Below are positions 52,836 to 60,099 of a stretch of 64,000 bases of DNA, piece after piece. Numbering within the stretch: the first letter of the stretch is position 1; each line of letters begins with the position of its first letter. This DNA is from Lachnospiraceae bacterium (GTDB lineage Bacteria; Bacillota; Clostridia; Lachnospirales; Lachnospiraceae): assembly GCA_022791635.1 (NCBI GenBank), contig JAAVZL010000038.1, positions 151,359 through 215,358 on the forward strand, given 5' to 3'. Both the position numbers and the translations under genes were made by a program. The notes beneath the pieces are model-generated. The model worked only from the letters and a program-made list of their open reading frames with translations, was not told where the DNA came from and searched no databases.

Positions 52836-52867
52836 GTCCAGTGCTGTCGCGCAGCGACTATAAATCA

Positions 52868-52976
52868 GTAAGATTCTTTCAGCGCACAAATCGATTTACA
52901 GGCACATGTTCTTGTGACTGGAAATTGATTTAGACAAGGGTGTGCTGAAAGAATCTTACGGAACCGGAATAGGAGG
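52868..52976 (+). repeat. Family A structured element, copy A4
   Basis: The basal stem GTAAGATTCTTTCAGCGCAC (52868-52887) pairs with 52940-52959 over 20 bases with one wobble. AAATCGATTT pairs with AAATTGATTT. The apical hairpin is CAG-G-CACA, loop, TGTG-A-CTG, again compensated against A1 and A2. The tail GGAACCGGAAT runs into AGGAGG before ATG 52981. Confidence 0.82.
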
Positions 52977-52980
52977 AACC

Positions 52981-53331
52981 ATGATGCTGTTTATCGAATA
53001 TCCAAAATGCAGTACCTGCCAGAAAGCAAAAAAATGGCTGGAGGCCAATCATGTGGAATTTGAGTCCCGCCATATTGTAGAGCAGAATCCTACGGAGGAA
53101 GAGCTCAGGACCTGGATTCAGGAAAGCGGGCTTCCCGTTAAGCGCTTTTTTAACACCAGCGGTATGAAATACAGAGAGCTGGGGCTTAAGGACAAGCTTC
53201 CGACTATGAGTGAGGAGGAGCAGATCCGCCTTCTTGCCACGGACGGTATGCTGGTAAAGCGCCCTCTGATTGTGGGGAAAAGGATTCTTACAGGATTTCG
53301 GGAGAAGGAGTGGAGCGAGACCCTCCTTTAA
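52981..53331 (+). CDS. Spx/MgsR/ArsC-like thioredoxin-fold protein
   Basis: The 116-residue protein has the redox pair CSTC in YPKCSTCQKAKKWLE (about 8-22), the motif LPVKRFFNTSG and the C-terminal LVKRPLIVGK. This is the ArsC/Spx superfamily. Without the conserved RNA-polymerase-binding residues checked by alignment, it could be a regulator of the Spx/MgsR type or a reductase of the YffB type. ATG 52981 has AGGAGG six bases upstream, provided by element A4. Confidence 0.88.
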   Translation: MMLFIEYPKCSTCQKAKKWLEANHVEFESRHIVEQNPTEEELRTWIQESGLPVKRFFNTSGMKYRELGLKDKLPTMSEEEQIRLLATDGMLVKRPLIVGKRILTGFREKEWSETLL

Positions 53332-53338
53332 GATTCGG

Positions 53339-53365
53339 GCCGCGGGAGAAACCGCGGCTTCTTTC
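53339..53365 (+). terminator. Intrinsic terminator after the Spx/ArsC gene
   Basis: GCCGCGG (53339-53345) pairs with CCGCGGC (53352-53358), loop GAGAAA, followed by TTCTTTC. It starts eight bases after the stop codon. Confidence 0.7.
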
Positions 53366-53405
53366 GTGCAGATTATATAAACATGGAAAAGAAAGGCTGC
53401 AAATA

Positions 53406-53434
53406 TTGACAAAAATCACAATTAATGGCACAAT
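53406..53434 (+). promoter_or_regulatory. Promoter for the sirtuin-like gene
   Basis: TTGACA (53406-53411), a 17-base spacer, then CACAAT (53429-53434). The -35 is consensus and the -10 has four of six matches. Confidence 0.5.
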
Positions 53435-53516
53435 AAAGGAAGAGAAAACCAGTGTGTAAGCCGGGAGCCGGATGAAAACCTCCTGGCAAGCATATAATTC
53501 TGCAGGAGGGATGAAG

Positions 53517-54263
53517 ATGGATCAATATGGAATGATTCGGGAAATTCTGGAGAAAAGCACCTACACAGTAGCCATGTGCGGCACAGATATGATGAAGGAA
53601 TCGGGAATGCAGAGCATGCGCGTCCCGGAGATCTCTTATAAGGTAGAGCGGGAGTATGGGTATTCCCCGGAAGAGATTTTTTCTTCCGTATTCTACACCA
53701 ACCGCACAGAGACCTTCTTTCGGTATTATAAGAAAGAGATGCTTATGCCTACCCTGGAGCCCAGCGAAGGCTTTTTTGCTCTCGCCCAGTTGGAGCGCAA
53801 GGGCCAGCTTCAGTATTCCATCACCAACAACGTTTACAATCTGCCAAAGCGGGCAGGATGCGAGAAGGTTGTCAATCTCCACGGAACGATCTTTGACAAT
53901 GAGTGCCCCCGATGTGGAAAAAAATATCCCATGGAATACATACGGGACGCAAAGAAGATTCCTCTCTGTGAAAAGTGTCAGATTCCGGTTCGGCCCAAGG
54001 TGATGCTGTTCGGAGAGCAGGTGGATAACCAGCTGATGACCAAGGCAGTCAATGAGATTTCCAAGGCAGACGTACTGCTGCTGTTGGGCACCACCTTTAG
54101 CTCCGGCCTGTGCGATCAGTATGTAAAATACTTTGAGGGGAGCAATCTGATCCTGATTAACAGCCAGGAGCACTTTATGGATGAAAAGGCGGGCGTGATC
54201 CTTTATGAGGAGGTTAAGACGGCGCTGCCGAAGATTGTCTGGCCAAACGGAAAAGAAGGATAA
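53517..54263 (+). CDS. Divergent SIR2-family (sirtuin-like) protein
   Basis: The 248-residue protein keeps several sirtuin landmarks: NLHGTIFDNECPRCGKKY with a second zinc pair CEKC, RPKVMLFGEQ and LLLGTTFSSG. Two catalytic motifs are changed: the N-terminal GAG-S-SGIPDFR region reads MCGTDMMKESGMQSMR, and the TQNID region reads TNNVYNL. It may bind an adenine nucleotide but not act as a standard NAD-dependent deacylase. GGAGGG ends six bases before ATG 53517. Palindrome B3 follows. Confidence 0.8.
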   Translation: MDQYGMIREILEKSTYTVAMCGTDMMKESGMQSMRVPEISYKVEREYGYSPEEIFSSVFYTNRTETFFRYYKKEMLMPTLEPSEGFFALAQLERKGQLQYSITNNVYNLPKRAGCEKVVNLHGTIFDNECPRCGKKYPMEYIRDAKKIPLCEKCQIPVRPKVMLFGEQVDNQLMTKAVNEISKADVLLLLGTTFSSGLCDQYVKYFEGSNLILINSQEHFMDEKAGVILYEEVKTALPKIVWPNGKEG

Positions 54264-54273
54264 AAAAGACCAG

Positions 54274-54455
54274 GGGGCTGTCGTAAAATAGGACAGCAGC
54301 CATTTCCATATCCAATGTACGGACGGTTCTCGTACATTCTGTCTGCTCTGTACGGACATTGCTCAGGCAATCTCCGTCCATATCAGACAGCCTGTACGCG
54401 AACAGCCGTACACTGGATATCGGAAAAGTCTGCTGTCCTATTCTGTGATAGCCCC
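54274..54455. repeat. Family B palindrome, copy B3
   Basis: A 182-bp imperfect palindrome starting GGGGCTGTCGTAAAATAG and ending CTATTCTGTGATAGCCCC. It has exactly the length of the inner unit of B1, 25 kb away, and is nearly identical to it (for example GGACGGTTCTCGTACATTCT is shared). It lies between the sirtuin-like gene and xpt, 62 bases before xpt. Confidence 0.88.
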
Positions 54456-54517
54456 TTTCTCTTACAAAAAGTGTCTGCCGGAAATAGACCAACACAGAAA
54501 AGGAGAACAGGATTTTT

Positions 54518-55084
54518 ATGAGATTACTGGAAGAACGGATTTTGCAGGAGGGAATTGTCCTTGGAGAGGACATCCTGAAGGTAGACGGATTTATCAATCA
54601 TCAGGTGGATATCGAGTTGATGGAAGAGCTTGGAAAGGATATGGCAGAGCATTTTCAGGGACAGGGGATCACAAAGGTCTTCACCATTGAAGCCTCCGGA
54701 ATCGCCCCAGCCTTGTTTACAGCCAAGTATCTAAAGGTGCCTATGGTCATCCTCAAAAAACAGGTGTCCAAAAACCTGCAGACCGAAGTTTGGCAGACCG
54801 AAGTGGTCTCCTACACAAAAAATGTCTCCTATGAGCTGACTCTGGCCAAAAATTATATCTCAGACACAGACCACATTCTCATAGTAGACGACTTTCTGGC
54901 CAACGGAGAGGCCGCCACAGGAGCCGTCCGCCTCATCCGCAAGGCGCATGCCACCATAGCAGGCGTGGGCGTACTCATAGAAAAGGCCTTTCAGCCCGGA
55001 AGGGAAAAGCTTGAGAGCCAGGGAATCTTCGTATATGCCCAGGCAAGTATCCGCTCCTTTGAGAACGGCCAGGTCCTGTTTTAG
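54518..55084 (+). CDS. xpt: Xanthine phosphoribosyltransferase
   Basis: The 188-residue protein matches Xpt in length and start (RLLEERILQEGIVLGEDILKV). The PRPP-binding motif is ILIVDDFLANGEAATG (about 127-142), and VFTIEASGIAPALFTA holds the base-side region. It salvages xanthine to XMP. No purine riboswitch is present upstream: the leader is palindrome B3 and about 60 plain bases. yitT follows 29 bases later. Confidence 0.95.
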   Translation: MRLLEERILQEGIVLGEDILKVDGFINHQVDIELMEELGKDMAEHFQGQGITKVFTIEASGIAPALFTAKYLKVPMVILKKQVSKNLQTEVWQTEVVSYTKNVSYELTLAKNYISDTDHILIVDDFLANGEAATGAVRLIRKAHATIAGVGVLIEKAFQPGREKLESQGIFVYAQASIRSFENGQVLF

Positions 55085-55113
55085 AAAAATACAGAAAGAA
55101 GGAAACAAATCAT

Positions 55114-56004
55114 ATGAAAACAGCTTCATGGGGACTGGAAAAACGGGATTTGCCCCGGCTCTTTACCGCTATAGTGGGGATGCTGATCTTTTCCATGGGA
55201 ATCAATCTCTTTGTAGTACCGGCAGAGCTTTACAACGGAGGCGTACTGGGAATCAGCCAGATCATCCGTACCCTTCTCATCCGCTATGCCCATCTTCATT
55301 TCGGAAGCGTGGATATCGCCGGCCTTATCAACCTGCTCTTTAACATCCCCCTGTTCTTCTTAGCCTACCGCTCCGTCAGCAAGAGCTTCTTCGTGCGGAC
55401 CCTGATCTGCGTCATCAGCCAGACCATGTTCCTGACCGTCATCCCCATCCCGGCCATCCCCCTGGTAGAAGACACCCTCACCGCCAGCCTCATCGGAGGA
55501 ATCGTAGCAGGAGCCGGCATCGGCATCGCCCTCCAAAGCGGCGGCTCCAGCGGCGGCATGGACATCCTGGGCGTCTACTACACCAAGCGCCGCCAGGATT
55601 TCAGCGTAGGCCGTCTGTCCCTGGGCGTCAACCTGGTCATCTACCTGGCCTGCGCCCTCCTGTTCGACATCACCGTCGTCATCTACTGCATCATCTACAC
55701 CGCAGTCAGCACCTTGATCATGGATCGCACCCACAGCCAGAACATCAGCACCGAGGTATTCATCTTCACCAAAGAAAACCCCCAGCAAATCATGGACTAC
55801 ATCCTGAAAGACCTGATCCGCGGAGCCACTTACTGGGAAGCCAAGGGCGGCTACACTGAAGAAACTACCAACATCGTATTCACCGTTATCTCCAAACACG
55901 AGCTCACCGCCCTGAAACGCAAGCTCCGCATCCTGGATCCCCAGGCCTTCGTAGTCAGCAAAGAACACGTAGGCATAGAAGGTAAATTCGTAAAACACCT
56001 GTAA
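55114..56004 (+). CDS. YitT family membrane protein
   Basis: The 296-residue protein has five to six hydrophobic segments in its first 200 residues (SMGINLFVVPAELYNGGVLGISQ, GIALQSGGSSGGMDILGVYY) and a C-terminal DUF2179 domain (about 210-290: FTKENPQQIMDYIL, ATYWEAKGGYTEE). YitT proteins are putative transporters of unknown substrate. Codons end in C far more often than in neighbouring genes, making the + strand C-rich here. Confidence 0.9.
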   Translation: MKTASWGLEKRDLPRLFTAIVGMLIFSMGINLFVVPAELYNGGVLGISQIIRTLLIRYAHLHFGSVDIAGLINLLFNIPLFFLAYRSVSKSFFVRTLICVISQTMFLTVIPIPAIPLVEDTLTASLIGGIVAGAGIGIALQSGGSSGGMDILGVYYTKRRQDFSVGRLSLGVNLVIYLACALLFDITVVIYCIIYTAVSTLIMDRTHSQNISTEVFIFTKENPQQIMDYILKDLIRGATYWEAKGGYTEETTNIVFTVISKHELTALKRKLRILDPQAFVVSKEHVGIEGKFVKHL

Positions 56005-56055
56005 AGGAATGAGAGCCATCCTCCGCAATCATTCAATTATAAAGAAGCAAAACCA

Positions 56056-56268
56056 GGAAGCGCCGCCAGAAAGGATGTCAGGAATTTCCAATATCAAGTG
56101 TCCGGCTGTTCGCGCACAGGCTGTCTGATAGGAGCGGACATTACCCAAACAACCAAACCGCCACCAAAGGCAAAAGGGGTAATGTTCGATCATAGCAGAC
56201 AGCCTGTACGAGAACCGTCCGAACACTTGATATTGGAAATTCCTGACATCCTTTCTGGCGGCGCTTCC
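56056..56268. repeat. Family B palindrome, copy B4
   Basis: A 213-bp palindrome whose outer 46 bases (56056-56101, beginning GGAAGCGCCGCCAGAAAGG) are perfectly complementary to its last 46 (56223-56268). The inside contains CAGGCTGTCTGATA and GCAGACAGCCTGTACGAGAA, shared with B1 and B3 but in the opposite orientation. A C/A-rich loop (about 56145-56172) fills the centre. It occupies most of the 369-base gap between yitT and the sigma factor gene. Confidence 0.88.
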
Positions 56269-56321
56269 GTCCGTCCCAAAAATAACAAAAAAACTTGAAG
56301 ACACCCCGCCCCCGTTTTCGT

Positions 56322-56327
56322 TATAAT
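56322..56327 (+). promoter_or_regulatory. Possible -10 box for the sigma factor operon
   Basis: TATAAT at 56322-56327, 46 bases before the proposed start. No -35 at normal spacing is evident (TTGAAG at 56295 is 21 bases away), so it may need an activator or another sigma factor. Confidence 0.35.
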
Positions 56328-56373
56328 AATGAACAGATAATTACCTGTCAAAAACCGAGGGGAGGCGGATGCG

Positions 56374-56889
56374 ATTAATCGAGATGAACAACTGGAAGCA
56401 CTGATCGACAAATATCAAAACCTGATATTTTCCATCTGCTACAAAATAACCGAAGATTATTTCGCAGCAGAGGACCTGGCACAGGAAACCTTCCTATCCG
56501 CATACGAAAAATACTCCTCCTTCGACGGCAGAAACGAGAAATCCTGGATCTGCAGAATCGCCACCAATAAGTCCTTAGACTACCTAAAGCATTCCGGCAG
56601 AAAACAGGTCCCCACAGAGGATCCCTACTTCTCTTACCAGGAGGACCCGGGCCAGACCCCCGAGGAGGCCTGCCTGGAGGAAGAGGTAAAGCAAGAGCTC
56701 TACCGCTGCTGCAAAGAGCTCAAGCCGCCCTATGATGAGATAGCCCTGGACTACTACTATTACGAGATGGACGTAGGAGAGATTGCCAAGAAACGAAACC
56801 GCAACATAAAAACAGTCCAGACACAAATCTACCGGTCCAGAGGAATGCTGAGAAAACACTACACCAAAAAGGAGGGAAGCCGCGTATGA
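56374..56889 (+). CDS. ECF-type sigma-70 family RNA polymerase sigma factor (ATT start)
   Basis: The frame gives a 171-residue protein with region 2 (QNLIFSICYKITEDYF, AAEDLAQETFLSAYEKY) and region 4 (YYYYEMDVGEIAKKRNRN, KTVQTQIYRSRGMLRKHY). It has no ATG, GTG or TTG upstream of the conserved N-terminal sequence: the frame is closed by TAA at 56338. ATT at 56374 reads ATT-AAT-CGA-GAT-GAA-CAA and lies eight bases after GGGGAGG, where ATG is expected. The nearby ATG at 56370 is in another frame and stops after 12 codons. It ends in ATGA overlap with the likely anti-sigma gene. Confidence 0.75.
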   Translation: MNRDEQLEALIDKYQNLIFSICYKITEDYFAAEDLAQETFLSAYEKYSSFDGRNEKSWICRIATNKSLDYLKHSGRKQVPTEDPYFSYQEDPGQTPEEACLEEEVKQELYRCCKELKPPYDEIALDYYYYEMDVGEIAKKRNRNIKTVQTQIYRSRGMLRKHYTKKEGSRV

Positions 56890-57269
56890 GTACAAGATAT
56901 GAAAAAATCAAAGAACTGGACGCTTACACGGAACAGCTCATCCGCCAGGTAGAGGCAGAGGGCCTCATCAAGGCTCCGGCACATATGAAGCAGGAAATCC
57001 TGGAGCGATCCGGGCGTATGGACTATCAGCTTGCCGTAACCACTAAACGGGTATCCAGGCAAATGCAGCTTTTCTTCTACAGTCTCAAAGTAGGAGCGGC
57101 CGTAGCAACCGCTTTGTTCCTTTTGTTTATGGTGCCAAAGGAGCTCCCAAAGACAGAGCCCATGGCTCCCGGCGAAGCGGCAAGACAGCAGGAGGAGACC
57201 CTGAACCGCAGACTGAATCGGGGTATGCAGGAAATCAATCAGATGCTGAACGATATGATGGGATTGTAA
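56886..57269 (+). CDS. Probable membrane anti-sigma partner
   Basis: The 127-residue protein has a charged N-terminal cytoplasmic part (about 1-62), one membrane segment (about 68-86, VGAAVATALFLLFMV) and an outer C-terminal part with Gln/Asn/Met-rich ending (MQEINQMLNDMMGL). It starts in the ATGA overlap with the sigma factor gene, the usual place for a cognate anti-sigma factor. No zinc-binding ZAS motif is present. Confidence 0.62.
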   Translation: MSTRYEKIKELDAYTEQLIRQVEAEGLIKAPAHMKQEILERSGRMDYQLAVTTKRVSRQMQLFFYSLKVGAAVATALFLLFMVPKELPKTEPMAPGEAARQQEETLNRRLNRGMQEINQMLNDMMGL

Positions 57270-57309
57270 ATGTGAGCTTACAAAAAGTGATCAGATGGAG
57301 GATGAAACG

Positions 57310-57882
57310 ATGACAAAGAAAAAAAGTGGTTTTTTGACCTTTCTCTTCTCCTGGATTCCGGGGGCAGGAGAAATGTATATGGGTTTTATGAAAATGGGCG
57401 TCAGTCTGATGGGGCTGTTCTGGGGAATTATTTCTCTGTCGGTCCTCACCAATACAGGATATTTGATTCTGGTAGATGTGATAGTATGGTTTTACAGCTT
57501 CTTCCATGCTCACAACCTGCGGGCCATGGACGATGAGGATTTCTATGCACTGGAGGATCATTACCTGATCCCCGTGGATACGGATCGGGAATTCTGGAGC
57601 AGGATTACCATTGCAAAATACCGGAAGCTTTTGGCCGGAATTCTGATTCTCTTCGGCGTGGCCGTGCTCTGGAACACCCTGTTGGATCTGCTTTACTGGG
57701 CTCTTCCGGAATATATCTGGGAATATGTCAGAAGCGTAAGCTACTTTATTCCACAGCTTGTGCTTGGAATCGGAATCATTGCAGTGGGAGTTCTGCTGAT
57801 TCGCGGGAAGAAGCAGGAGCTCCTTATGGAGGAAGACAGGGGGGATGAGCATGCAGGAGAAGCAGACCATTCGCACTCATAG
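57310..57882 (+). CDS. Multi-span membrane protein of the sigma operon
   Basis: The 190-residue protein begins with FLTFLFSWIPGAGEMYMGFMKMG, reminiscent of TM2-type domains, and has about five hydrophobic segments ending near 178. The middle DREFWSRITIAKYRKLLAG is a polar loop. GGAGG at 57297-57301 precedes ATG 57310 by eight bases; ATG 57295 precedes the site. Likely part of an envelope-stress operon with its neighbours. Function unknown. Confidence 0.65.
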   Translation: MTKKKSGFLTFLFSWIPGAGEMYMGFMKMGVSLMGLFWGIISLSVLTNTGYLILVDVIVWFYSFFHAHNLRAMDDEDFYALEDHYLIPVDTDREFWSRITIAKYRKLLAGILILFGVAVLWNTLLDLLYWALPEYIWEYVRSVSYFIPQLVLGIGIIAVGVLLIRGKKQELLMEEDRGDEHAGEADHSHS

Positions 57883-58177
57883 AGTGGGAACCGCAACCTT
57901 TGGCATCTTCCTGATCGTTCTGGGAGTGCTGTGCCTCTTAAGGCTCATCTTTCCCATCCTGAACTATGAGCTGATATTTCGCCTGTGGCCTTGCGTATTC
58001 ATTTGTCTGGGAATCGAGGTCCTTCTAAGCAGCCGCAAGCCTGACCAGCGGGTAATCTACGACGGAGCCGCCATCTTCCTTTTGGTGCTTCTCTTGCTCT
58101 TTGCCATGTGTATGGCAGGCATGGACTGGATTTTTACCCACTATCCCGAATGCGCAAGCGTTGTCGTCACCTGGTGA
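57845..58177 (+). CDS. Small membrane protein, LiaF/DUF5668-like
   Basis: The 110-residue protein has three hydrophobic segments (about 15-32, 40-57, 74-95) with GTATFGIFLIVLGVLCLL and LIFRLWPCVFICLGIEVLL. The pattern recalls the N-terminal LiaF-type domain (DUF5668) that accompanies envelope-stress systems. It overlaps the preceding gene by 38 bases. It is the last gene before the terminator at 58301. Confidence 0.65.
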   Translation: MSMQEKQTIRTHRVGTATFGIFLIVLGVLCLLRLIFPILNYELIFRLWPCVFICLGIEVLLSSRKPDQRVIYDGAAIFLLVLLLLFAMCMAGMDWIFTHYPECASVVVTW

Positions 58178-58273
58178 CAAGGGACAGGAAGGAGGCATAG
58201 AATATAGAGAAAGGAACCCGTTCCTTTATGTACCAAAGCATATCCGGCAAAGCGAGGGGAAAGACAGATCGTG

Positions 58274-58289
58274 CATATTCCGGAATATG
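58274..58289. promoter_or_regulatory. Perfect 16-base palindrome
   Basis: CATATTCCGGAATATG is fully self-complementary and lies 11 bases before the terminator stem. AAAGGAAC-CC-GTTCCTTT (58210-58227) is another short hairpin in the same 282-base gap. A protein-binding site is possible; nothing proves it. Confidence 0.35.
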
Positions 58290-58300
58290 TTCTTATATGG

Positions 58301-58340
58301 AAAAAGCCTGCGGCCCGTAAGCTTGGGCCGCAGGCTTTTT
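58301..58340 (+). terminator. Strong intrinsic terminator
   Basis: AAAAAGCCTGCGGCCC and GGGCCGCAGGCTTTTT form a perfect stem around GTAAGCTT, ending in a T-run. It closes the sigma-factor operon ahead of the two-component genes. Confidence 0.92.
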
Positions 58341-58459
58341 GCGCGTGACAGGGATTAATTTTAATCCTGTAAAAAATTCCAGCAAAAAACTGCATGTTTT
58401 CACATTTTTGGTTTTATGATAAAATAAAGAACAGAAAGCAAACAGAAAGGAGCAGGCCC

Positions 58460-60070
58460 ATGTATACCATCATAATCGCAGACGACGAGGCGGAGCTGCG
58501 CCAGGCGCTGATTCGGCGAATTGACTGGAAGGAGGTAGGCTTCCAGGTAGTGGGGGAGGCGGAGAACGGGGCGGAAGCCCTGGAGCTGGTGGAAAAACTG
58601 GAGCCGGACCTGCTCCTTACAGATGTGCGGATGCCCTTTATGTCCGGCATTGAGCTGGCCAGGGCCGTACGGGAGATACGGCCCAACATCCAGATTGCCT
58701 TCTTAAGCGGCTTTGATGATTTCACCTATGCCCAGCAGGCCATTCAGTACAATATCATCAGCTACCTCTTAAAGCCCATTTCCTCAAAGGAGCTCACAGA
58801 GGAGCTTAAGAAAATCAAAAAGAAAATCGACGATAAATTCGAGGAATTTACCAGGAAAAATGCAGAGCAGGAGCAGCAGAGCCTTGTTGCGTTTTTTATG
58901 CCCCTGTTGTTGGACTCCTTTTCCGATGTCCGGGGGCCAGAGCGGGAGAAGGCCTTAAGTGAGGAGGCTGCAAGGAGAGGCTTTGTCAAGCCGGAGAACC
59001 GCTATATGAACTATACGGTGCTGGTAACCAGCTTCCGGGACAAGGAGGGAAAGAATCAAACCCTGGAGAGCGGAGTCAATGCGATCAATACGATTCTGCG
59101 CAAATACGTGCGCCATGTGAGCTTCTACACAGACGGACGGATTGTATCCCTCCTTGCCGGAACCCGTCAAAGCCAGGAAAAATATCTCCACATTCTGGTG
59201 GAGGACATTTCCCAGAGCGTAAAGCGGATCATGAATCTGACAGCTACCATCGGCGTCAGCCGCATGGTGCCTGGGCTGGGCCACTGCCATGAGGCATACC
59301 TGGAGGCGATGGATGCCTTTGGCTATGCCAGGCGAAGCGACACCGGCGTCTCATTTATATCGGATATTGAGCGGACGGCCATTTTTGACCAGGAAACCAT
59401 CCAGGCGGCAGTCAATGAGATTGAGAGCCTTTTGAGAAGCGGAACGGAAAGTGAGCTTAAGGCCTATCTTACACAGCTCTTTGCAAAGCTTGAGCAGGAG
59501 GACAAGCCGGCCATGAATCTGCAGCTGGTTATGGTGCAGCTGGTAGCGGCCGTGTTCCGGGTGGTCTATGCGGTGGCGGACAGCGAGGCCGTAGAGAATC
59601 TTCAGAAGACCTCTCCCCTTCTGGGACAGTTCTTTTTTGAAAATCCCAGGGAGATGGAGGAGCGCTATATCGCCTTTTGTCTCACGGCAAGGGAGCTGGC
59701 GGCAGAGCACCGGAAGAAGAGCGGATCCGTGATCTGTGATCGGGCCCTGGCCATTATGGAGAATCGCTTTATGGATCCGGAGCTGTCCTTAAATGCCATC
59801 AGCACCGAGATCTCCGTGAGTCCCAATTATCTGAGCACTCTTATCAAGCGCTCCACAGGCAGCACCTTCATCGATCTGCTTACCAGAAAGCGCATGAAGA
59901 CGGCCAAGAAGCTGCTTCTCGACACGCCCATGAAGATTCGGGAAATTTCGGAAAAATGCGGCTACAACGATCAGCATTATTTCAGCTACTGCTTTAAAAA
60001 ATATGAGGGTATTTCGCCCAATGCCTGCAGGCGGAAGTTTGAGAGTGAGCTTCCGGAGCTGTCTGAATAG
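58460..60070 (+). CDS. YesN/AraC-type response regulator
   Basis: The 536-residue protein has a receiver domain (about 1-122: YTIIIADDEAELRQALIRR, phospho-acceptor Asp in LLLTDVRMP, LLKPISSKEL), a long middle region and two AraC-type helix-turn-helix motifs at the C-terminus (LNAISTEISVSPNYLSTLIK, IREISEKCGYNDQHYFSYCF). It should act with the sensor kinase 29 bases downstream to control sugar uptake genes. ATG 58460 follows AAAGGAG; the receiver starts at once. Confidence 0.93.
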   Translation: MYTIIIADDEAELRQALIRRIDWKEVGFQVVGEAENGAEALELVEKLEPDLLLTDVRMPFMSGIELARAVREIRPNIQIAFLSGFDDFTYAQQAIQYNIISYLLKPISSKELTEELKKIKKKIDDKFEEFTRKNAEQEQQSLVAFFMPLLLDSFSDVRGPEREKALSEEAARRGFVKPENRYMNYTVLVTSFRDKEGKNQTLESGVNAINTILRKYVRHVSFYTDGRIVSLLAGTRQSQEKYLHILVEDISQSVKRIMNLTATIGVSRMVPGLGHCHEAYLEAMDAFGYARRSDTGVSFISDIERTAIFDQETIQAAVNEIESLLRSGTESELKAYLTQLFAKLEQEDKPAMNLQLVMVQLVAAVFRVVYAVADSEAVENLQKTSPLLGQFFFENPREMEERYIAFCLTARELAAEHRKKSGSVICDRALAIMENRFMDPELSLNAISTEISVSPNYLSTLIKRSTGSTFIDLLTRKRMKTAKKLLLDTPMKIREISEKCGYNDQHYFSYCFKKYEGISPNACRRKFESELPELSE

Positions 60071-60099
60071 GAGGCAGGGCAGGCCAGAAAGAGGAATGC

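Noticed and set aside
53373..54359. Minus-strand open frame starting MSVQSRQNVREPS, also seen starting the frame at 28873-29448
   Set aside because: The shared N-terminus comes from the near-identical family B palindromes B1 and B3, and the rest is antisense to real genes. It is a repeat artefact, not a gene family.
54456..54517. Purine riboswitch before xpt
   Set aside because: Only 62 bases remain between palindrome B3 and xpt, and the conserved three-way-junction sequences of the guanine riboswitch are absent.
58178..58300. Cyclic di-GMP or similar riboswitch in the gap before the response regulator
   Set aside because: GGCAAAGCGAGGGG looked suggestive, but the conserved GEMM sequences are missing and the region sits ahead of a terminator of the previous operon.
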